Positions 1-6,211 of a DNA stretch of 6,931 nt are shown piece after piece. Position numbers and translations under genes: made by a program. Below the pieces are notes generated by a model, which worked only from the letters and a program-made list of their open reading frames with translations, had not been told where the DNA came from and made no database searches. Positions within the stretch are counted from its first letter, which is position 1. Every line of letters starts with the position of its first letter. The stretch is from contig DLOQ01000071.1 in NCBI GenBank assembly GCA_002479655.1, positions 22,507 to 29,437 of the forward strand, written 5' to 3'. The stretch is from Lachnospiraceae bacterium UBA7480 (GTDB lineage Bacteria > Bacillota > Clostridia > Lachnospirales > Lachnospiraceae).

Positions 1-280
1 CCCCGCCCGCCGCCTCTATTGCTTCATAGAGCCTGCTGCCTGTCGGCAAAGCATAAACGCCCGGCGACCTGACCGCGCCGCAGACATGGACATAGATCTC
101 CTCCTGCGGTTCCTCTGCCACAGGATCACTTCTTCCCGGATCCGCTGCCTGCTGTTCCTGCAAAACCTGTCCCGAAACAGCATCCTTAAGCGCCACCTGC
201 GGCGATGGTGCTGTGCATGACGACAAAAAAGTGATCTGGAGCAATGCCGTCATCACCATGATCATATATTTTATTTTCAT
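1..280 (-). CDS. comEA: ComEA-like competence/DNA-binding protein, N-terminal part (runs off left edge)
   Basis: The first 93 codons of a minus-strand gene are visible; the rest lies beyond base 1. The start at 280 is preceded by AGGAG with an ATTTT spacer. The protein opens with a short hydrophobic signal ending in a lipobox-like L19-S-S-C22, then a linker rich in Gln, Glu and Pro (about 23-60). From residue 62 comes a SLBB-type segment containing IYVHVCGAVRSPGVY and ending EAIEAAGG, which is characteristic of the N-terminal domain of ComEA. In that family a C-terminal helix-hairpin-helix pair binds incoming DNA outside the membrane during transformation; that part is not in the window. A lipid anchor rather than a plain membrane helix is my inference from the Cys. 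Other SLBB proteins (polysaccharide export) are the main alternative. It has its own promoter at 337-365. Confidence 0.75.
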   Translation of the reverse strand, partial: MKIKYMIMVMTALLQITFLSSCTAPSPQVALKDAVSGQVLQEQQAADPGRSDPVAEEPQEEIYVHVCGAVRSPGVYALPTGSRLYEAIEAAGG

Positions 281-336
281 AAAATCTCCTTTCCGGTGTA
301 TCTGACACCCGCAAGGAGACCTTTCAGACTAATTTT

Positions 337-365
337 ATTCTATGCTATATTGCATAAAATTACAA
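337..365 (-). promoter_or_regulatory. Likely sigma-A promoter for comEA
   Basis: On the minus strand, TTGTAA (360-365) and TAGAAT (337-342) are separated by exactly 17 bases, and the start codon follows about 57 bases downstream. The spacer holds a small inverted repeat, TATGC (341-345) and GCATA (352-356), which could be an operator or chance. The match to -35 is 4 of 6 and to -10 is 5 of 6. Confidence 0.5.
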
Positions 366-396
366 GAGTGATTTTGTTAAGATTTAATTAAATATT

Positions 397-828
397 TTAT
401 TTCCATTTAAATAACACGCATCCCACGATCGCAATGATGATCCCGATGATCTTTCGAACCTCCAATGGCTGCTTCTCCACCTGAAATATCCCCAGCAGCT
501 CAATGATATAGGCAACCAGAAGCTGAGATATGACGATGATCATGACCGCTCTTGCCGGTCCCAGCGCATCCACGCTCTTGATTACCGTAATCGTAATAAA
601 TGCGCCGATCGCTCCTCCAAGGAGCATATATTTTGGCTGCACTTTAACCACGTCGCTCAAAGGACCGCGCTCCGTAAAAAGCCATGCAGCCAGACATACA
701 ACAAGCGCGGAAGCTTGTACATAAGATGCCGCCGCCCAGATACCGGAAGCCTTTGTCACCTGCGTATTAAAAACCCCCTGTACACTCATTAAAGCTCCGG
801 ATATGATCGCAATTAAGATCCCCCACAT
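397..828 (-). CDS. YdcZ/DUF606-family (EamA-like) small membrane protein
   Basis: A 143-residue, almost wholly hydrophobic protein with about five membrane segments (roughly 3-20, 30-51, 66-86, 90-114 and 125-141) and a short KWK tail. The stretch GPARAVMIIVISQLLVAYII (90-109) and the N-terminal pattern GALMSVQGVFN match the DUF606/YdcZ family of the drug/metabolite transporter superfamily. Members are half the length of full ten-helix DMT proteins and are thought to work as dimers; the substrate is unknown for most. The start at 828 has an AAAGGG site 8 bases upstream. No hairpin with a T run lies on either side, so it may be read partly from the upstream kinase operon. The length is normal for the family and nothing looks broken. 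Confidence 0.85.
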   Translation of the reverse strand: MWGILIAIISGALMSVQGVFNTQVTKASGIWAAASYVQASALVVCLAAWLFTERGPLSDVVKVQPKYMLLGGAIGAFITITVIKSVDALGPARAVMIIVISQLLVAYIIELLGIFQVEKQPLEVRKIIGIIIAIVGCVLFKWK

Positions 829-871
829 AATACTAACCCTTTCTCTCCGCCTGTACTTCTCAGTGACAGCC

Positions 872-952
872 TTATTTCATAAGATTAGTATTGCCTTTTT
901 TCCTTCTTTCATACTCTTTTAATACATGGATCTTCTTCAGCAGATACGCCAT
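872..952 (-). CDS. Possible 26-residue basic small protein (unrecognised)
   Basis: An ATG at 952 opens 26 sense codons ending in TAA at 872, filling most of the gap between the kinase and the YdcZ-like gene. The peptide starts MAYLLKKIHVLKEYERRKKG and is strongly basic, with a possible amphipathic first half. I do not recognise it. The ribosome-binding site is poor: CAGG lies 12 bases before the ATG, and an in-frame TAA directly precedes the start. It could be a real small protein, a leader peptide for the downstream membrane protein, or chance. Confidence 0.25.
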   Translation of the reverse strand: MAYLLKKIHVLKEYERRKKGNTNLMK

Positions 953-971
953 TTAGAAAAGAAACCTGCCA

Positions 972-1544
972 TTACATTTCAAATACCAGATCACAGCGTT
1001 CCCGTATCCGGCAAGCGCTAAAATACTGTTCCTCTAAAGGAATCCAACGGTCACGAAAACGGGAAACCGCTTCGCTGCCGTTCCGGCTGCGGATACGCCG
1101 GATCTGCTCCTTTGGTCCAATACTCAGAAAAACCCGCAGATCATAAAAATCCCATAAAGAAGGATGACAGCTATAGGAACCCTCCACAATCGTAATATCC
1201 TTCTGTTCTATCCGGATCATGGATGACAGTTCCATCTTTTTGCAGTCAAACTGCCGATAGGAAAATGCTATCCCCTGACTGAGGGGCATCATAACTTCCT
1301 CAAGAAACCTTTCATAATCTACATTGCCGCCCGGTTCCTGCATACGCTCTTTTGTACGCTGTTCCGGCTGTAAGAAAAAATGATCCATATGGATTACATT
1401 ACATCCTGTTTCTTCCTGCAGTAAGGCGGCCAATGACGTCTTCCCCGCGCCGCACCTTCCGTCAATGGCAACCAGCAGCGGCTTTTTATCATTACCACGA
1501 ATCTCCTGTAAAATGGCGGAACATGCAGCTTTTCCTTCTTCCAT
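972..1544 (-). CDS. Uridine kinase-like P-loop kinase
   Basis: A 190-residue P-loop NTPase of the uridine kinase/phosphoribulokinase type. A Walker A loop GRCGAGKTS is at 29-37, with K35 and T36 positioned for phosphate and Mg. HMDHFF (52-57) supplies the aspartate typical of substrate handling in this group. A Walker B-like strand TIVEGSY is at 118-124, and a basic lid region RRIRSRNG is at 149-156. Known relatives phosphorylate uridine/cytidine, pantothenate (type I PanK) or ribulose phosphate; the sequence alone does not tell which. The start at 1544 has a GGGGGA site 7 bases upstream, lying over the end of the preceding ECF gene (3-nt gap), so translation is probably coupled. Co-expression with a vitamin-type transporter suggests a salvage kinase that traps the imported compound (inference). 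Confidence 0.75.
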   Translation of the reverse strand: MEEGKAACSAILQEIRGNDKKPLLVAIDGRCGAGKTSLAALLQEETGCNVIHMDHFFLQPEQRTKERMQEPGGNVDYERFLEEVMMPLSQGIAFSYRQFDCKKMELSSMIRIEQKDITIVEGSYSCHPSLWDFYDLRVFLSIGPKEQIRRIRSRNGSEAVSRFRDRWIPLEEQYFSACRIRERCDLVFEM

Positions 1545-1547
1545 ACT

Positions 1548-2126
1548 TCAATCCCCCACATTTTGCAGCAAAGCTTTATTCCTGCCAAAACGGACGAGAC
1601 CTGTACGGTTCAATGCAACCATGATCGCCGGGATCAGAATCAACTGCAGGATAATCCCCGGGATCGCATTCAAAAACGCGCCCGCAATAAACATCTTCCA
1701 TGTAAAGCCATTGCCGTTAATGCCAAGCAGCAATACCTGAACAACGCCCCATACCAGACGTCCTGCCAGCATTGCAGCGATCATACAGCGATATAATGCA
1801 ATGACGCACTGCCAACGGGAATGGGAATACAGCCAGCCGATCACCGCTCCATAAGTAGCAAGTTCAAACGCCATTGCAATTCCCGTCGGGAAAAGAATCG
1901 GCATCCCAAACAACATAGAACGCAGTATCGGCAATATAAATCCGACGATAAGCCCATACTGCCAGCCACAGATCAAGCCGCACAAAAAAACGGGAATGTG
2001 CATGGGCAGAAGCATGCTTCCAATCTGCTTAATCTGTCCGGTCAGGAACGGTAATACCAGTCCTATCGCCATAAACATAGCCGACAATGTTAAATTTATA
2101 ATAGGTTTCTTTCTTTTTTCATCCAT
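1548..2126 (-). CDS. ECF transporter S component (substrate unknown)
   Basis: A hydrophobic protein of 192 residues with about six membrane segments (roughly 10-28, 40-54, 56-70, 80-100, 108-135 and 147-172). The first helix has the AMFMA small-residue pattern seen where S components meet the EcfT subunit. The segments [15 protein letters not shown] and [15 protein letters not shown] match the ECF substrate-binding family (PF12822-like). It would bind a vitamin or other trace solute and work with EcfA/EcfA'/EcfT encoded elsewhere. I chose the ATG at 2126 over one at 2144 because GGAGGA (2135-2140) sits 8 bases before it and the longer form runs further into the chemoreceptor gene. It overlaps that gene by 8 bp and is followed after 3 nt by the kinase. 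Thiamine, pantothenate and riboflavin types cannot be separated by eye. Confidence 0.8.
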   Translation of the reverse strand: MDEKRKKPIINLTLSAMFMAIGLVLPFLTGQIKQIGSMLLPMHIPVFLCGLICGWQYGLIVGFILPILRSMLFGMPILFPTGIAMAFELATYGAVIGWLYSHSRWQCVIALYRCMIAAMLAGRLVWGVVQVLLLGINGNGFTWKMFIAGAFLNAIPGIILQLILIPAIMVALNRTGLVRFGRNKALLQNVGD

Positions 2127-3300
2127 TCTGAAAATCCTCCGCATTGATCTGATAGCCGCTTAATTCACTGTTCATATTTGAGATATCCTGAACGGTTTCC
2201 ACCGTTGAATCCTCAATATTTTTCATGTCCGTATTCATAGACAGCAGCATCTCCGATACATGGGAGATCTCCGTGCTTGTTTCCTCTGATGCCGCGCTGA
2301 CAGACTGCATGACGTCATTGATGCTCTTCAATGATTCCTCGTACTGTTCCGTAATCTGCTGAAGCTGTTCCATTGAGGTCCGGATCTCATCCGACTGACC
2401 CATAAATTTACGGGAAGAATCACTGAAGCTTTCATAATCCTCGGAAATTTCGTCCCGCATAAAGGAAAGCATTTTCTCCGCCAGCATGTCCAAGCCTTCC
2501 ACCGCTTCCACCACGCCGCTGCTCATCTCCTGGATCTCATTTGCCGCATTGCTGGTATTGCGGGCCAATGTTTCGATCTCCCGCGCCACGACTTCAAATC
2601 CCCTTCCCGCTTCTCCTGCTCTTGCCGCCTCTATGGAAGCATTCAATGCAAGCAGATTGGTCTGGGAGGAAATACTTAAGATGGAATCCGACAGCTCTTT
2701 TATCCTAAGGGCCGCATCCGCCTTTTCCTTTTCCTTCTGCATGCCTGCGGACATGCCCGCCACATTTTCCTCTATCCTTTTTACGGAATTTTTCGCCGTT
2801 TCATTCAGCTCTCTTGAAGAAGCATGGATCTCTTGCAGATAATTGGTATTCCGGGCGACAATATCCACAATGCTCTGAATATCCCTATATACAAAATCCA
2901 CCTTCTCCCCAACGGTTCCGGCAGACGCCGCGATCTCCTCCGCGGATGCCACCATGGACTGTATCGTGTCATTGATATCCGTGATCCTGGAAACGGAACC
3001 GGATACATGCGTATTGATGCTTTCCATTTTAACCTCAATACTGTCCGTTGCCCCCTTGATCTGACGGATCGTATTGGCGGTCTTCTGCAAGAGCCGGTTC
3101 AAACTGTTTCCAATCACTTCCAGTTCATCGCCGGAAGTGATATCCAGCACCTTTGTCAAATCCCCGTCATCCGAAGCCACCTCAAGGATCTTATCATTTA
3201 CCTTTTTGAAATTACGCTTCATCCTTGCAGAGGTGATCCATGCAGCGGTAACCGCAAAGAAAATGCCGATTGCCACCGCAAGCAGGATCTCGCATATCAA
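2119..3300 (-). CDS. Methyl-accepting chemotaxis protein, C-terminal part (TM2, HAMP, signalling domain)
   Basis: 393 residues beginning at a TTG directly after an in-frame TAG. A membrane helix covers about residues 2-22 and a HAMP-like linker about 23-80. A long coiled-coil follows with the MCP hairpin-tip signature [20 protein letters not shown] and the following [15 protein letters not shown] (about 211-247), the CheA/CheW contact region. Candidate methylation segments are around SAEEIAAS (119-126) and [10 protein letters not shown] (334-343). No CheR-tethering pentapeptide is visible at the end (EDFQNG). The TTG has no Shine-Dalgarno site and the protein begins inside its own second membrane helix. 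It is therefore best read as the second half of the receptor whose sensor half ends at 3301. If reinitiation does occur, the product would lack sensor and first helix. Confidence 0.8.
   Translation of the reverse strand: MICEILLAVAIGIFFAVTAAWITSARMKRNFKKVNDKILEVASDDGDLTKVLDITSGDELEVIGNSLNRLLQKTANTIRQIKGATDSIEVKMESINTHVSGSVSRITDINDTIQSMVASAEEIAASAGTVGEKVDFVYRDIQSIVDIVARNTNYLQEIHASSRELNETAKNSVKRIEENVAGMSAGMQKEKEKADAALRIKELSDSILSISSQTNLLALNASIEAARAGEAGRGFEVVAREIETLARNTSNAANEIQEMSSGVVEAVEGLDMLAEKMLSFMRDEISEDYESFSDSSRKFMGQSDEIRTSMEQLQQITEQYEESLKSINDVMQSVSAASEETSTEISHVSEMLLSMNTDMKNIEDSTVETVQDISNMNSELSGYQINAEDFQNG
2135..2140 (-). promoter_or_regulatory. Shine-Dalgarno site setting the ECF start
   Basis: GGAGGA on the minus strand, 8 bases before the ATG at 2126, inside the last codons of the chemoreceptor. 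It favours the 192-residue product over the 198-residue reading. Confidence 0.7.
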
Positions 3301-3846
3301 CTAATTTAAGGAAGTCTGTATTGATGACGCCTCATAATCTACCGCAACGATTCCCAATGTTTTTCCGTTATGTATGATTGGCGCATAACCGCTGTAAAAT
3401 GTTCCCCACTCATCGGTAAACGCTTCCCGCGTTACGCTTGCCTTTCCCTCCATCGCCTCAAACATGGCATCCTGCGCCTCATAATCCTCGGCATATTCTC
3501 CGGGATCATCCGGATCCGTATCTACAACAAACTGAAAATTGCTTGCATCTTTGGGCATAAGCGTATAGACATAAGTTACCGAATCCCCGGAAAGGAAAAA
3601 GCTGAGGGAATCCTTCACCGCCGAAAGGGCGTCTTCGTCTCCTTCCATGGCTTTCGCAAAAGTCTCACCATCCACATTTTCAGCAGCAATCACTGCAATT
3701 TCCATCACGCTCCCCATTGTTTTCTGCCTTAAAAACCGCCCCATCGTAGAATACGATACGCCGCCTACGATCAAAGCAACAATGGCGGAAGCTCCTAAAA
3801 TAAAAAGAAACAATTGCATGGAAATACTTGTTTTTCTGGTCTTCAT
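3301..3846 (-). CDS. Cache-domain chemoreceptor sensor half, ending at an in-frame TAG
   Basis: 181 residues: a basic N-terminus, a first membrane helix at about 11-31, then an extracytoplasmic Cache-type sensor at about 35-172. Typical motifs are TYVYTLMP (91-98), the acidic FVVDTDPDDPGEYAEDYE (106-123) and DEWGTFYSGYAPI (145-157). The reading frame stops at TAG (3301-3303) just before the second membrane helix, which continues in the same frame. The product as written would be a one-helix membrane-anchored sensor with no output. The start at 3846 has AAAGGAG about 10 bases upstream and lies downstream of the promoter at 3907-3937. Cache domains bind small molecules such as organic acids and amino acids; the ligand here is unknown. 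Confidence 0.8.
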   Translation of the reverse strand: MKTRKTSISMQLFLFILGASAIVALIVGGVSYSTMGRFLRQKTMGSVMEIAVIAAENVDGETFAKAMEGDEDALSAVKDSLSFFLSGDSVTYVYTLMPKDASNFQFVVDTDPDDPGEYAEDYEAQDAMFEAMEGKASVTREAFTDEWGTFYSGYAPIIHNGKTLGIVAVDYEASSIQTSLN

Positions 3847-3873
3847 ACCTATATGACTCCTTTTACTTATTCA

Positions 3874-3889
3874 CATCCCCATCGGGATG
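3874..3889 (-). repeat. Small perfect hairpin in the chemoreceptor 5' leader
   Basis: CATCCC (3874-3879) and GGGATG (3884-3889) form a 6-bp stem with a 4-base loop in the leader, about 30 bases before the start codon. It has no T run and does not resemble a terminator. It may affect translation or mRNA stability; no known riboswitch pattern is seen. Confidence 0.35.
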
Positions 3890-3906
3890 CCGACACCGTC
3901 CTTAAA

Positions 3907-3937
3907 ATTATAACACATACCCCCATGGACGAATCAA
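3907..3937 (-). promoter_or_regulatory. Extended -10 promoter for the chemoreceptor-ECF-kinase operon
   Basis: The minus strand has a perfect TATAAT (3907-3912) preceded by TG one base upstream (TGTTATAAT), the extended -10 form. A TTGATT (3932-3937) lies 19 bases upstream, longer than ideal, but an extended -10 can compensate. The start codon follows about 60 bases later. It is not a flagellar/chemotaxis sigma-D type site. Confidence 0.6.
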
Positions 3938-3973
3938 GGTTTTTCGTAAATTTTGTCATATATTAGTGAAGAT

Positions 3974-4291
3974 TTACTTCTTCCTTTCCGGAAGCTCCGC
4001 CCACATCTCCTTCACCATGATCTGCAGTTTCTCCCGATCTTCTATAATCGTACAGGGAAGCATCTCCTTCGTCCCTTCATAGGGCAGCTCCGGCTCACTG
4101 TCCGGCATGTATTTCTTACTCGTTTTGGTGATTTTGATCAACAGTTCGCCTGAGCCGTATATGCCGCCGAATATTCTTTCATTGTAATAAAAGAGATATC
4201 CGCCCATCATAGGGATATTCCTCACTCCCGGCAGATCTGACAACTGATCCATCACATATTCCATCATCCTCTTATTCTGATCCTTACCCAT
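3974..4291 (-). CDS. TfoX N-terminal domain family protein
   Basis: About 105 residues from the ATG at 4291, the normal length of stand-alone TfoX_N proteins. The early helix MMEYVMDQLSDLPGV is followed by the family signature IPMMGGYLFYYNERIFGGI and then GELLIKIT and a C-terminal helix region. TfoX in gammaproteobacteria activates competence; single-domain homologues in Firmicutes have no firm function, so I do not infer a competence role. Two other in-frame starts exist, ATG at 4303 and GTG at 4339, but both lie inside the 54-bp repeat (4295-4348) and would add repeat-encoded residues. The ATG at 4303 is only one base from GGAAAGG; that site is 13 bases from the ATG at 4291, longer than usual. 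The true start is therefore uncertain by four residues. Confidence 0.75.
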   Translation of the reverse strand: MGKDQNKRMMEYVMDQLSDLPGVRNIPMMGGYLFYYNERIFGGIYGSGELLIKITKTSKKYMPDSEPELPYEGTKEMLPCTIIEDREKLQIMVKEMWAELPERKK

Positions 4292-4294
4292 ATC

Positions 4295-4348
4295 AATAAC
4301 CATGCCTTTCCGTAACCTGCGAATTTGGGCCGCAGGCACAAATTTGCG
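4295..4348 (-). repeat. 54-bp repeat, copy A, ending 3 nt before the TfoX start
   Basis: Identical over all 54 bases to 6158-6211, in the same orientation. On the minus strand it starts CGCAAATTTGTGCC and ends GGAAAGGCATGGTTATT. It contains a 29-base stem-loop (4319-4347): 13-base arms, a 3-base loop and two mismatches. Its last segment carries a weak ribosome-binding-like GGAAAGG and an ATG in frame with the downstream gene. Its upstream end abuts a larger inverted repeat. No coding role is evident. Confidence 0.85.
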
Positions 4349-4407
4349 TGTGAAACTTAATATATCTTAGGCAGTGTCTTTTACTGCCTTAGATATATTT
4401 TTCACAC
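4348..4407 (-). repeat. Long inverted repeat joined to repeat copy A
   Basis: The outer arms GTGTGAAA (4348-4355) and TTTCACAC (4400-4407) pair fully. The inner arms AATATATCTTAGGCAGT (4359-4375) and ACTGCCTTAGATATATT (4383-4399) pair with one mismatch. A 3-base bulge and a 7-base loop complete a stem of about 25 bp. There is no following T run in transcription direction, so it is not an ordinary terminator. It is the counterpart of 6211-6237. Confidence 0.8.
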
Positions 4408-4418
4408 TAATCCCCCTG

Positions 4419-4425
4419 CCTCCTT
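4419..4425 (-). promoter_or_regulatory. Orphaned Shine-Dalgarno sequence upstream of the element
   Basis: AAGGAGG followed by a run of GGGGG (4412-4416) lies just upstream of the inverted repeat, with no gene starting within reach. Its natural partner would be the TfoX-like start at 4291, now more than 110 bases away across the element. This suggests separation by insertion; it is inference. Confidence 0.35.
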
Positions 4426-4474
4426 CGACGGCTCAAATAGAAATGAAAAACGCTAAAGCAATTAGAAACACTTT

Positions 4475-5218
4475 TCACTCTATCATCTTCAAAAACTTCT
4501 TCTCTGACAAAATCTCATTAGATACATATTTCCCATCTAAGAACAATGCGTAATTGGTAACCGGTGTAGGTACGTTTTGCGCGGTCTCCCTGTCCTCAAT
4601 ATGAATGGAATGAAATGGCACTCCCTTTTCCTGCGCGATTTTTTCTATCAACGGCACATATTTTGCCGGAAACGGACACTGATTCGTATAGTACAGCACA
4701 TAACCTTTCTCCTCGGTTCCCGGATGCTTCGCACATTCCTTAAACCTTGGCTGCTCCGCATTTTTCTCAAACGGCAGGAACCATAGCTGGATTCCGTTAT
4801 CTGATTCATCGCTCACGGAAAACCCTTTATATTCCAAGAACTTAGGGTCTGCCAAAAACGCCCTTTTCTTCGCAGAAGATAAGATGCATAGCCCTCTCTT
4901 TCCCTTTTCTTTGCTGTCCTCGATACATGTTTCCAACAGATCGTTGGAATATCCGTGCCCTTTCAGAGACCCGGAAACCCAAAGGCAGTCAATGTACATA
5001 TACCCCTCTGCAATGATCGGGACCCATGCATTTTCTGCAGGAATATACTCTATGAAGCATTTTCCCCGTTCCATGCTTTTCAGAAAAACAAGTCCTTCCT
5101 CAAACCGCTCTGACAACCATGCTTTCTTCGATGACACTTGGACATCTTTATTATTGGATATGGCACAGCAGATGTGCTCCTTTTCCAGATTTTCTTTTGT
5201 AACTCTTATATATTCCAT
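4475..5218 (-). CDS. yoaP: GNAT N-acetyltransferase with YoaP C-terminal domain
   Basis: 247 residues, close to the Bacillus YoaP length. The N-terminal two thirds are a GNAT fold: strand region EGYMYIDCLWVSG (71-83) leads into the acetyl-CoA pyrophosphate loop LKGHGYSNDLL (85-95) and the following helix. The C-terminal part contains YYTNQCPFPAKYV (176-188), a thioredoxin-like strand with one Cys, and NEILSEKKF (234-242), which mark the YoaP family. The acceptor substrate is unknown. Translation starts at 5218 with AAGGAGG (5230-5236) 11 bases upstream, inside the last codons of the GyrI-like gene, which ends 5 nt before; the two are almost certainly one transcript. The gene appears intact. 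Confidence 0.88.
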   Translation of the reverse strand: MEYIRVTKENLEKEHICCAISNNKDVQVSSKKAWLSERFEEGLVFLKSMERGKCFIEYIPAENAWVPIIAEGYMYIDCLWVSGSLKGHGYSNDLLETCIEDSKEKGKRGLCILSSAKKRAFLADPKFLEYKGFSVSDESDNGIQLWFLPFEKNAEQPRFKECAKHPGTEEKGYVLYYTNQCPFPAKYVPLIEKIAQEKGVPFHSIHIEDRETAQNVPTPVTNYALFLDGKYVSNEILSEKKFLKMIE

Positions 5219-5223
5219 AGTTC

Positions 5224-5865
5224 TTATACCCTCCTTATCGGATGCCGGATCACTGTTTTCAGCCTTTCCGGAGCCACCCTGCGCGCATCGCTCAGATAGA
5301 TTTCATGATGATATCTCTGATCTGTGATATCCAGTGCATATCCCTGTTCTTCCATAAAGCGATGCATCCCTTCTATGGTTACCGGTTCATCATCATATGC
5401 TCCGATATGCATACACTGCACGCAAAGACCTTCCTCATATGTCAGGAATTCCACCTTAGAGAAATCCGCTGCCTTCTTTCTTGACGCTTCTTCCACAGCC
5501 CACGCAAAGTCCTTTTGGGTCACAAAATCCGGCAGACGAATGACCGAGATCCATTGGAAGCTGTCCTTACAGCTGTAATCAATTCCAAATATCTTTGATT
5601 TTTCAATCTGCCACCAGAACCCCTCCAGCGGCGGTACGACATAATCAAAATATCCTTCTATCTGGTGGTCGCCCTTCTTACTCATCTTAATCGTAAATGC
5701 AATCCCGTACAAAAGTCCAATAGAAGCTTTATACTCTCCGCCTTCCTGATTGGGATCGCCGCTGCCGCGTACCGCCAGAAAATTCATCTTGGGAACCGTC
5801 ACGATTTCAGGCTTTGCTTTCGGCAGATAAAATTCTTTGTACTCCTTTTTATAGTCAAACGCCAT
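5224..5865 (-). CDS. GyrI-like small-molecule-binding domain protein
   Basis: 213 residues of the GyrI-like/SbmC superfamily, without any DNA-binding domain. The opening FYLPKAKPEIVTVPKMNFLAV and GSGDPN (35-40), the middle EGFWWQIEKS (81-90), and the end YHHEIYLSDARRVAPERLKT (185-204) follow the stand-alone form of this family. Related domains bind hydrophobic drugs or protect gyrase; some hydrolyse small toxic esters. The start at 5865 has GGGAGG 8 bases upstream and overlaps the end of the DUF3795 gene by 11 bp, and the acetyltransferase follows after 5 nt. The pairing with a WYL regulator and an acetyltransferase fits a small-molecule response unit (inference). Confidence 0.85.
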   Translation of the reverse strand: MAFDYKKEYKEFYLPKAKPEIVTVPKMNFLAVRGSGDPNQEGGEYKASIGLLYGIAFTIKMSKKGDHQIEGYFDYVVPPLEGFWWQIEKSKIFGIDYSCKDSFQWISVIRLPDFVTQKDFAWAVEEASRKKAADFSKVEFLTYEEGLCVQCMHIGAYDDEPVTIEGMHRFMEEQGYALDITDQRYHHEIYLSDARRVAPERLKTVIRHPIRRV

Positions 5866-6154
5866 TCCCAGAGCCTCCCTTTAGCCGGTTCACGCGGTCT
5901 TCCACTGTCTTCATAAACTCTTCCTCCGACAGATTCGGATCACGTGTCCCAAGAATAATCCCACAGGGAAGGTTCTTACACTCTCCACAGGAAGCAAATC
6001 CCTGCTGAATCTTACTGCAATGATAGATCGGGCACTCCTTCCCCTCTGGCGCATGAAATACCCTCCCGCTTGCTTCATTACAGCCTGTACATACATTTCC
6101 ATAAAAACTGCAGGTGCCGCAATCCGCCCCACAGCAGCTCACATTCTCACTCAT
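5855..6154 (-). CDS. DUF3795 cysteine-rich small protein
   Basis: 99 residues from the ATG at 6154, with eleven cysteines arranged as CCGADCGTC (7-15), CTGC (22-25), CPIYHC (41-46) and CGECKNLPC (56-64), the DUF3795 pattern. The spacing suggests zinc or iron-sulfur binding; the function is unknown. An open frame continues upstream to 6346, but that part lies over the WYL gene in another frame and over the repeat, so I reject it. An in-frame ATG at 6166 inside the repeat would add four residues. The only ribosome-binding-like site is GGAAAGG in the repeat, 13 bases from the ATG at 6154. It overlaps the GyrI-like gene by 11 bp. Confidence 0.8.
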   Translation of the reverse strand: MSENVSCCGADCGTCSFYGNVCTGCNEASGRVFHAPEGKECPIYHCSKIQQGFASCGECKNLPCGIILGTRDPNLSEEEFMKTVEDRVNRLKGGSGNGV

Positions 6155-6157
6155 CTT

Positions 6158-6211
6158 AATAACCATGCCTTTCCGTAACCTGCGAATTTGGGCCGCAGGC
6201 ACAAATTTGCG
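6158..6211 (-). repeat. 54-bp repeat, copy B, ending 3 nt before the DUF3795 start
   Basis: Identical to 4295-4348 and in the same orientation, 1863 bp away. The 29-base stem-loop is at 6182-6210. As in copy A, exactly three non-repeated bases (here AAG, there GAT) separate it from the ATG, although the two downstream genes are unrelated. Its upstream end joins the inverted repeat at 6211-6237. Confidence 0.85.

Larger units (their letters stand above)
2119..3846 (-). pseudogene. Complete Cache-HAMP-MCP chemoreceptor gene split by one in-frame TAG
   Basis: The sensor half and the signalling half are in the same frame with no gap: 576 codons in all, with TAG at 3301-3303 as the only internal stop. 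Joined, they give the standard receptor order TM1, Cache, TM2, HAMP, signalling coiled coil, at about 575 residues. The junction reads [16 protein letters not shown], right at the start of TM2. A single CAG to TAG change (Gln) would explain it, a common way for a receptor to be lost. Sequencing error and suppression of TAG are the alternatives. None of the nine other complete genes in the window with a visible stop uses TAG (five TAA, four TGA). Confidence 0.65.

Noticed and set aside
1821..3309. Long plus-strand open frames opposite the ECF and chemoreceptor genes
   Set aside because: They are antisense to strongly recognisable proteins and have no family resemblance; they look like by-products of codon bias.
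3907..3937. Sigma-D (flagellar) promoter for the chemoreceptor
   Set aside because: No TAAA plus GCCGATAA-like pair is seen; the site is a clear extended -10 of the housekeeping type.
3974..4291. Competence link between the TfoX-like gene and comEA
   Set aside because: Stand-alone TfoX_N proteins in Firmicutes are not known competence regulators, and the two genes are in different transcription units 3.7 kb apart.
4304..4339. GTG start at 4339 for the TfoX-like protein
   Set aside because: The added residues are encoded by the repeat and also appear upstream of the unrelated DUF3795 frame, so they are not part of the family domain.
4295..4348. Integron attC site as an explanation of the repeat
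   Set aside because: Although it folds and brackets genes, the outer consensus boxes (RYYYAAC and GTTRRRY) are not found in the right places and no integrase is visible.
4348..4407. Intrinsic terminator after the acetyltransferase gene
   Set aside because: The stem is strong but has no T run in the direction of transcription, and its loop and outer arms are AT-rich.
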